Source: GYS-P2D sp964414425
GTDB lineage: Bacteria > Bacteroidota > Bacteroidia > Chitinophagales > Saprospiraceae
Direction of reading: 5' to 3'
Assembly (NCBI GenBank): GCA_964414425.1
Contig: CAYPWL010000065.1
Coordinates: forward strand, 1 to 11,634
Length of the DNA stretch: 11,634 bases
The notes beneath the pieces are model-generated. The model was given only the letters and a program-made list of their open reading frames with translations. It searched no databases and was not told the origin of the DNA. The position numbers and the translations under genes were made by a program. Below are positions 6,683-11,634 of this stretch, piece by piece; position 1 is the first letter of the stretch, and each line of letters starts with the position of its first letter.

Positions 6683-7957
6683 TTACTTAGCTGCCGCAAA
6701 TGCCTGATCTAAGTCTGCGATCAAGTCATCTATATGTTCGATGCCTACGCATAATCTGATCATGTCTTGTGTCACACCGGCTGAAGTGAGTTCCTCACCA
6801 GTCAGTTGTCTATGTGTGGTCGAGGCTGGGTGACATGCCAGAGACTTGGCATCACCAATGTTGACTAACCTCTTAAAGATGCCCAATGCGTCATAAAACT
6901 TAACCGCATTGTCATATCCTCCTTTGATACCAAAAGTCATAAGAGAAGCAGGCTTCCCTCCCGTATATTTCTTGGCTAATCTGTAATAAGGGCTATCCTT
7001 AAGACCTCCATAGCTCACCCATTCGACATCATCGTGATTACTGAGATAATTGGCTATAGCCAGAGCGTTATCACAATGCCTCTCCATGCGTAGAGCAAGT
7101 GTCTCAACTCCTTGTAGGATCTGCCATGCCGCCATGGCTGATAGTGCGGACCCCGTATTTCTGAGTGGCACCGTTCGGGCGCGACCGATATAGGCGGCTT
7201 CTCCAAAGGCCTCGGTGTATACTACGCCATGATATGAAGGCTCAGGAGTATTAAGCATAGGAAATTTATCTGCGTGCTCCGCCCAAGGAAATTTACCGCT
7301 ATCCACGATAATACCTCCTAATGTCGTACCGTGACCTCCGATATATTTAGTCATGGAGTGAACCACGATGTCTGCGCCATAGGCGATCGGATTGATTAAT
7401 ATCGGGGATGCAACGGTATTGTCGACGATTAGGGGAACTCCCTTTTTATGGGCAATTTTTGCGATTTTTTCTAAGTCAGGAATGTTGCCCGCAGGATTAC
7501 CTATGGACTCGCAATACACAGCTTTAGTCTTTTTGTTGATCAGTCTGTTGATGGCCTTGGGATCGTCCGACTCTGCTAATCTCACCTCAATTCCTTGTTT
7601 AGGGAGCATATGCTTAAACAAGGTGTAGGTGCCACCATATAGCAATGGCACAGAGACGATGTTGTCTCCCTTCTCCGCTATGTTGAGGATGGAGTAGTTA
7701 ATCGCTGCACTACCTGCACTTACACATAAACCAGCTATACCGCCTTCGAGTGCTGCAATCCGTTGCTCGAGCACATCGACGGTAGGATTCATGATCCGAG
7801 AATAAATGTTACCTGGGACTGCTAAGTTAAATAGGTCAGCTCCATGTTGAGCATTGTCAAACTCGTATGCGACGGTCTGATATATGGGTACGGCTACAGA
7901 CTTTGTTGTTGGTTCTGTGGTGTATCCACCATGTATTGATATCGTCTCTTTTTTCAT
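6683..7957 (-). CDS. metY: O-acetylhomoserine sulfhydrylase (MetY)
   Basis: A 424-residue PLP enzyme of the Cys/Met metabolism family (gamma family). It makes homocysteine from O-acetylhomoserine and sulfide in the cytoplasm, the direct sulfhydrylation route to methionine. Evidence: TISIHGGYTTEPTTKSVAVPIYQTV near the N-terminus (5-29), YSRIMNPTVDVLEQRIAALEGG (52-73), the cofactor-contacting VDN (178-180), and SMTKYIGGHGTTLGG (201-215), where K204 should form the Schiff base. The length and the GGHGTTLGG motif favour MetY over MetB or MetC. An upstream in-frame ATG at 8014 would add 19 charged residues (KEKSKSK); the ATG at 7957 is the family-typical start. It is divergent from the DUF3127 gene. 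No SAM-riboswitch-like leader was recognised in 7958-8178. It has its own terminator, so it is probably monocistronic. Confidence 0.92.
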   Translation of the reverse strand: MKKETISIHGGYTTEPTTKSVAVPIYQTVAYEFDNAQHGADLFNLAVPGNIYSRIMNPTVDVLEQRIAALEGGIAGLCVSAGSAAINYSILNIAEKGDNIVSVPLLYGGTYTLFKHMLPKQGIEVRLAESDDPKAINRLINKKTKAVYCESIGNPAGNIPDLEKIAKIAHKKGVPLIVDNTVASPILINPIAYGADIVVHSMTKYIGGHGTTLGGIIVDSGKFPWAEHADKFPMLNTPEPSYHGVVYTEAFGEAAYIGRARTVPLRNTGSALSAMAAWQILQGVETLALRMERHCDNALAIANYLSNHDDVEWVSYGGLKDSPYYRLAKKYTGGKPASLMTFGIKGGYDNAVKFYDALGIFKRLVNIGDAKSLACHPASTTHRQLTGEELTSAGVTQDMIRLCVGIEHIDDLIADLDQAFAAAK

Positions 7958-8178
7958 GATTTTAGACTTTGATTTTTCTTTTTCAGCTACTAAAAACGCA
8001 ATTAATTGTGACATAGTCTGAAATGATCATGCGCTGAGTAATAGTCATTTTATGTGGTCATATTTTAGTCAAATTGATTGAGAACCATAGAATTAAAGGC
8101 ATAAATAACATCTTATGGGTGTTGAGTAGTAAACACATTTAATTAAGTCATATAATTGCAATGCAAATCAGATAAACT

Positions 8179-8568
8179 ATGGAAGTCAAAGGCAGAGTTA
8201 CTCATATTTTACCAGAGCAAACTGGAGAAGGACGTAATGGACAGTGGAGAAAGCAATCATTCGTAATTGAGATGCCGGGTACCTACCCGAAGAGTGTCTG
8301 TTTTGATGTGTGGGGAGCTAATATTGATGCTTTTGGTATTAAGCAAAATGACGAAGTAATTGCCAGCGTGGATATCGAGAGTAGAGAGTACAATGGCAAA
8401 TGGTACACCAATGTCAAAGCATGGAAAGTGGTAAAAGATCAACCGCAAGAGCATACGGCCTCTGTATCAGCACCACCGACAGATCAGTCTTGGCCGACGC
8501 CTGCCGATGAAGTTAAGGCAACACCGACGAGTAGTTCGCCAAGTGACTTTGATGATCTGCCGTTTTAG
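8179..8568 (+). CDS. DUF3127 OB-fold protein with SSB-like C-terminal tip
   Basis: A 129-residue protein. Residues 1-86 match the Bacteroidota DUF3127 family: the opening MEVKGRVTHILPEQTG, the WRKQSFVIE strand (23-31), and IESREYNGKWYTNVKAWKV (66-84). The pattern is that of a small beta-barrel (OB fold), like single-stranded-DNA-binding proteins. Residues 88-121 are a flexible linker rich in P, T, S and A, and the protein ends SDFDDLPF, closely like the acidic tip of bacterial SSB (DFDDDIPF in E. coli) that recruits repair and replication partners. A DNA-maintenance role, perhaps as a second SSB-like protein, is inferred. It stands alone, divergent from metY, and is closed by the bidirectional terminator at 8677-8722. 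The start ATG at 8179 fits the family N-terminus exactly. Confidence 0.85.
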   Translation: MEVKGRVTHILPEQTGEGRNGQWRKQSFVIEMPGTYPKSVCFDVWGANIDAFGIKQNDEVIASVDIESREYNGKWYTNVKAWKVVKDQPQEHTASVSAPPTDQSWPTPADEVKATPTSSSPSDFDDLPF

Positions 8569-8676
8569 TCGGCAAGTAAACACCAATGAACTTATTAGTT
8601 AAGCCAGATCGACGGATGTCTATTGGACATACTTTCGACATGAGTTAATTAAAAATACAAAGAGAGTAGAAGAGTT

Positions 8677-8722
8677 AAAAGAAGCGCTTTCTTGTTCGGA
8701 GGAACAGGAAAGCGCTTCTTTT
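8677..8722. terminator. Strong bidirectional terminator
   Basis: A nearly perfect hairpin: 21-nt arms (8677-8697 and 8702-8722) pair with one G-U around a GGAG loop. The plus strand ends in TTTTT and the minus strand in TTTT, so it can stop both the DUF3127 transcript and the convergent protease transcript. It begins 14 bp past the old stop codon (8736) inferred for the protease gene, not its present stop at 8839. Confidence 0.88.
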
Positions 8723-8735
8723 TGAGTGTCTTTTA

Positions 8736-8838
8736 TTAAGTGATTATTTCATGGCTACCAGAGTAGGTAGACCAGTCACCTATACAATATTGGGCGATCT
8801 GTAGCTTCACCTTCTCCTGATTCTTCTTCCTCAGTTGT
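8736..8838 (-). pseudogene. Decayed 3' end of the C10 protease gene
   Basis: Past the TAG stop at 8839-8841, bases 8798-8838 still match the acidic linker that follows the previous repeat (TTEEEESGEGEAT in the same frame). From 8797 downward the match ends abruptly. A different frame then reads QIAQYCIGDWSTYSGSHEIIT and a TAA at 8736-8738. That peptide aligns with the last two strands of the first fibronectin-type domain (YQVSRNCCGGWSSFSELNEFTT), sharing Q, C, G, WS, S, E and T at matching positions. It is best read as the tail of a lost last domain. Loss of most of the domain by an out-of-frame deletion near 8797, plus a nonsense change in the linker, is inferred. A sequencing error alone would not explain the missing domain. 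Confidence 0.65.
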
Positions 8839-11025
8839 CTAGCCTCCTGTAGATTCACCATTGGTCGTAAAACTGAAGGAATCAGAATATTCGGACCAGA
8901 TACCTGCTTCACATTCGTGGCGTACTTGGTACTCATATGTTGAGCCACTGTCTAAACCAGAGAGTGCTCGATAATATAAGTTGCTGATATCACTCTCTGT
9001 CCAATTAGAGCTATTTGTTTTTTTATATCTGAACTGATTATTCACAGCTCCATATGGTGTTAAAGAGTATACATATGCAAAATTGTGTGATAGGCTGGTT
9101 ACAAAAAATCCATCTGCATCTTCAACTGCGCAATCATTGCTGGTCTGATTTTCCTCTGTAGCTTCACTTTCTCCTGATTCTTCTTCCTCAGTTGTTTCAC
9201 CTCCCGTAGCTTCACCAGTGGTCGTAAAACTGAAAGAACCAGAATATTCGGACCAGATACCTGCTTCACATTCGTGGCGTACTTGGTACTCATATGTTGA
9301 GCCACTGTCTAAACCAGAGAGTGCTCGATAATATAAGTTGCTGATATCACTCTCTGTCCAATTAGAGCTATTTGTTTTTTTATATCTGAACTGATTATTC
9401 ACAGCTCCATATGGTCTTGTAGAGTATACAAATGCAAAATTGTCTGACAGGCTGGTTACAAAAAATCCATCTGCATCTTCAACTGGGCAATCAATGTTTG
9501 TCTGATTTTCCTCTTCAGCTTCTTCTTCTGTTTCAGCGTCTTCCGTCTGAGGAGCCGTACCTAAAGTCGTAAACTCATTTAGTTCAGAAAATGAGGACCA
9601 GCCGCCACAACAGTTTCGAGATACTTGATATTCGTAATTTGTGCCTGGTGTTAGATCCCCAGCATATAGAAAATGAACATCAGTAGGATCCGAAGTTATC
9701 CAATCGCTTGTCCCAACTTTTTTATATCGATATCTCCGCATCTCATCTCTTAACGGCGTTTCGAAATATAAGTAAGCATAATTTTCAAATGACTCTGACC
9801 TTGCCAAAGTTTGATCTGGCTGAGAACATGCTTCTCCTGCCGGCTTAATATTATAAATAGTATATCGATACCAATAGTAAGGAATGACTGATTGCTCTGG
9901 ATTGTTTGGGTGTGGTGTAAATGCACCGGGGTTATCTAAAAACCATCCGTTGTTGCTTCCGCCCCAACCCCAGTTAAAGTGCATATATTCTACTCCTTGT
10001 GCATCATGTCCATAACCATCTGCTACCCAAGTATGACCGATATCCGCTCGATCGAACTCATCGATGGACCATCCTGATAACAAGACGAGGCGGTTTTCAT
10101 CCAACTCTGATTTTAAAGTTGAAGAGTATAGGTCTTGATTTGTGCCAGAATATGCTTTGATATCCGAATCAAAACCAAAATTAAAGACCAATGAGTTCTC
10201 TAATAAGCTTACATAGGTGGAAGTATAGGAAGTACTGTACTTCGTCCTTGTCATCTTGCCAATGTCATATATAAAATCAGAGAGTATTGTATTCTCTTCT
10301 GTAAGCACATCTGGCATATTGGCGTAGTCAAACTGTTGTCCACAGATGTCTCCTTCTTGCAGCCCATAGACAGGATCGTCATAAACAAGAGTCCCATTGC
10401 CCGGTGCTGAATTCTCATAATACCTCAAGAGTTGAGCCATTGCTATTGGTACGCAGCCAGCATAAGTACGACCATTGGGGCCATTAGGATCCACAGGAGT
10501 TGATGCGTTGTAAAATCCATCTTGGTTCCACTTAGTCGTTGTAAGTGGCGCTACTACGGGTTGAAAGGTATTGTTCTTTGGGACTCTTCCTGTCCTTGCT
10601 ATTTCTTTGATCTCAGACCAGGCTGATATTATGTTAGTAGACGACTTGAAGTTTGCTTTTTTAGATTCCGCGATCTGTATCTCATGAGAGGCCATCTCAC
10701 CTTTCAATATGATCATGGCTTGTTCATTAGAAAAGTCAAGAGGACCTTCCGTAGAAAACCCTAAAACAGGATGATAATTATCATCAGCAGATAAAATGAC
10801 AAAACCACCATTCTCAAAATTAAAGAGATAATAACTGATCTCATTATTATCACTTACCTGAGTAAGGTGGCCATTGATGCTGGCATTATCGGATTTGCGA
10901 TTGTCTTTAGCGTAGAGCTTATAAGCAGCTACGGCATATTGCTGGGCTACATCTAAGGGTATATCCTTAGCTGAAGACTGAAAGCAAAAACTAAAAAGGA
11001 AGAGGAATAGGGAAAAACTTCTCAT
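8839..11025 (-). CDS. Streptopain-like C10 cysteine protease with fibronectin-type repeats
   Basis: A 728-residue secreted protease precursor. Residues 1-19 are a signal peptide (start ATG at 11025; an upstream ATG at 11073 would put 16 residues before it and is disfavoured). Residues about 20-125 form the C10 inhibitory propeptide, with YYLFNFENGGFVILSADD (65-82). The catalytic domain (about 160-395) has AGCVPIAMAQ with nucleophile C191, GHTWVADGYG with H331, and the NWGWGG motif at 351-356, as in SpeB and interpain. Three fibronectin-type III-like domains follow (about 400-488, 512-602, 630-721), each with SxNxAYxY, RYKK, L.PG/DSGxxYEYQV and C..G.WS.xS patterns. They are joined by Glu/Thr-rich linkers (490-510, 603-628). 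No type IX sorting domain is seen. The protein ends in the linker GESTGG at a stop that looks secondary. The 200 bp upstream separates it from an IS3 remnant. Confidence 0.9.
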   Translation of the reverse strand: MRSFSLFLFLFSFCFQSSAKDIPLDVAQQYAVAAYKLYAKDNRKSDNASINGHLTQVSDNNEISYYLFNFENGGFVILSADDNYHPVLGFSTEGPLDFSNEQAMIILKGEMASHEIQIAESKKANFKSSTNIISAWSEIKEIARTGRVPKNNTFQPVVAPLTTTKWNQDGFYNASTPVDPNGPNGRTYAGCVPIAMAQLLRYYENSAPGNGTLVYDDPVYGLQEGDICGQQFDYANMPDVLTEENTILSDFIYDIGKMTRTKYSTSYTSTYVSLLENSLVFNFGFDSDIKAYSGTNQDLYSSTLKSELDENRLVLLSGWSIDEFDRADIGHTWVADGYGHDAQGVEYMHFNWGWGGSNNGWFLDNPGAFTPHPNNPEQSVIPYYWYRYTIYNIKPAGEACSQPDQTLARSESFENYAYLYFETPLRDEMRRYRYKKVGTSDWITSDPTDVHFLYAGDLTPGTNYEYQVSRNCCGGWSSFSELNEFTTLGTAPQTEDAETEEEAEEENQTNIDCPVEDADGFFVTSLSDNFAFVYSTRPYGAVNNQFRYKKTNSSNWTESDISNLYYRALSGLDSGSTYEYQVRHECEAGIWSEYSGSFSFTTTGEATGGETTEEEESGESEATEENQTSNDCAVEDADGFFVTSLSHNFAYVYSLTPYGAVNNQFRYKKTNSSNWTESDISNLYYRALSGLDSGSTYEYQVRHECEAGIWSEYSDSFSFTTNGESTGG
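8883..9415. repeat. 357-bp tandem duplication inside the protease gene
   Basis: The last two fibronectin-type domains plus linker repeat with a period of 357 bp (119 codons). Within the unit, bases 8883-9058 and 9240-9415 are identical over 176 nt, including synonymous sites, while the ends of the units differ at scattered positions and the first domain (about 9560-9830) is clearly diverged. The homologous region extends on both sides, about 8798-9170 against 9155-9530. Recent duplication or gene conversion is inferred. Such repeats can expand or contract by recombination. Confidence 0.9.
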
Positions 11026-11236
11026 AGTAGATAGGATCTTTGATATTTGGACGTAAAATATACAGCAAAGCAACTAAACGACATGTTAAATATCCAGATA
11101 GTCGAGCTGACATTAGTTGATCGTATGTAGGTCAAAATGTTTGCCAACTTCATAATGTCATCATAGAGTATGGAGTAATTAACGTCTCTGCCAAATAATC
11201 CTACAGTAAAAGAAGGTACAAGCTTTAGTTGTTCTT

Positions 11237-11260
11237 TGTCCACTATACTGGGGAAGTCCA
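11237..11260 (-). repeat. Probable terminal inverted repeat of an IS3-family element
   Basis: The plus strand begins TGTCCACTATACTGGGG and continues AAGTCCA. It starts with TG and resembles the ends of several IS3-family elements as I remember them. It lies 74 bp beyond the transposase stop, a sensible distance for the 3' end. The other end is outside the window, so no target duplication can be checked. Confidence 0.5.
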
Positions 11261-11310
11261 GATGGTCATGGACTAAGCGCAAAGGGAAGGAGGACAGAGA
11301 GTTAAGTTGA

Positions 11311-11634
11311 TTAAGCAGCCTTTAATTTTTGTTTTCTAATAGAAGCCTCGAAAGGAGAAAGTCCTTCCAAGGCTGAGTGAAATCTAACAGTATTATAAAA
11401 TCCGTCTATATAGCTAAAGATAACTTTCTGAAGGGAAAAAGCATCTTTAAATCTATATCTGCTGAGCGCTTCGATTTTGATTGTTTTAAAAAATTGATTC
11501 TGCGACTGCATTGTCCCAACAATTCCCTTTTCGGGACATACTTTGGATACAATCGTAACTTTCGATTAAAGACCGGAATGCGACAAGCCTTTTAGAGCCT
11601 TTTGACCGACCTCTCCTGCCACTTTCCTTGCCTC
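11311..11634 (-). pseudogene. IS3-family transposase (OrfB) C-terminus, frameshifted
   Basis: The integrase-core C-terminus of an IS3-type DDE transposase. One frame reads AFRSLIESYDCIQSMSRKG and then NCWDNAVAES (11581 down to about 11496), including the last catalytic Glu of DDE. The next part, FFKTIKIEALSRYRFKDAF, then IFSYIDGFYNTVRFHSALEGLSPFEA, is in another frame down to the TAA at 11311. The shift lies in the run AATTTTTTAAAA at about 11487-11495 and looks like a one-base insertion. It is not the programmed frameshift of IS3 elements, which lies between orfA and orfB. Above 11581 the usual HSDRGSQY motif is not readable in any frame, which suggests a further lesion. The copy should be inactive. 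Confidence 0.85.

Larger units (their letters stand above)
11237..11634 (-). mobile_element. IS3-family element, 3' part, decayed, cut by window edge
   Basis: The element spans the probable end repeat (11237-11260), a 50-bp non-coding tail, and the broken C-terminal part of an IS3-type transposase reading leftwards. The rest lies beyond the window. Its end is about 210 bp upstream of the protease start, so it may have replaced or trimmed the far upstream region of that gene. The stretch 11026-11236 between them holds no convincing gene. Confidence 0.65.

Noticed and set aside
7958..8014. Longer metY start at 8014.
   Set aside because: It adds a charged, low-complexity stretch (EKEKSKSK) not typical of MetY; the ATG at 7957 gives the normal N-terminus and length.
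7958..8178. Possible SAM riboswitch in the metY leader.
   Set aside because: No SAM-I or SAM-II core motif was recognised on the minus strand, and no long stem precedes the start.
8839..11025. Type IX secretion C-terminal sorting domain on the protease.
   Set aside because: None is visible in the current protein or in the remnant after the stop; the remnant ends in a fibronectin-type strand beside the terminator.
11022..11282. An 86-codon minus-strand reading frame upstream of the protease.
   Set aside because: Its first part lies in the IS end repeat and its last part overlaps the protease signal-peptide region. It has no recognisable domain.

Overview
The window looks like chromosomal DNA of a Bacteroidota bacterium, possibly of the Saprospiria/Cytophagia type. 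Pointers are a DUF3127 protein, a small secreted protein resembling the DUF6503 family, a streptopain-like (C10) protease with fibronectin-type repeats, a PA14-OmpA hybrid, a REP-like GAAGGG hairpin pair, and the near absence of Shine-Dalgarno sites. No rRNA, tRNA or CRISPR array was seen.

Layout. Bases 1-137 hold two REP-like hairpin units. A MarC-type membrane protein follows (138-716, minus), then a terminator and a tandem pair of small heat-shock proteins (886-1824, minus). Their upstream region (1825-2049) carries an imperfect 24-bp tandem repeat, several same-orientation TGACA words and a possible sigma-54 promoter. On the plus strand are a TruC-type tRNA pseudouridine synthase and a secreted PA14-OmpA protein, which ends 2 bp from a convergent minus-strand unit. 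That unit, in transcription order, is a DUF6503-like secreted protein, a secreted amidohydrolase and a family 2 glycosyltransferase with an extra C-terminal nucleotide-binding-like domain (6552 down to 3715, gaps of 11 and 4 nt). metY (O-acetylhomoserine sulfhydrylase) stands alone with its own terminator and is divergent from a DUF3127 OB-fold protein that ends in an SSB-like DFDDLPF tail. A strong bidirectional hairpin separates this gene from the convergent protease gene. The far right is the end of a decayed IS3-family element.

The most informative region is the protease gene, 8736-11025. It encodes a signal peptide, a propeptide, a C10 catalytic domain with Cys and His in place, and three fibronectin-type domains joined by acidic linkers. 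The last two are a 357-bp tandem duplication with a 176-nt perfectly identical core. Past the present TAG stop, the sequence still holds linker-homologous DNA and then, in another frame, the last two strands of a further fibronectin-type domain ending next to the terminator. The gene therefore appears to have lost most of its last repeat by deletion and to have shortened.

The genes do not form one pathway. The window is mostly ordinary chromosome: stress chaperones, RNA modification, sulfur assimilation and envelope/secreted proteins, with one repeat-rich, actively changing secreted protease beside an IS remnant. No clear novel defence or biosynthetic system is visible.
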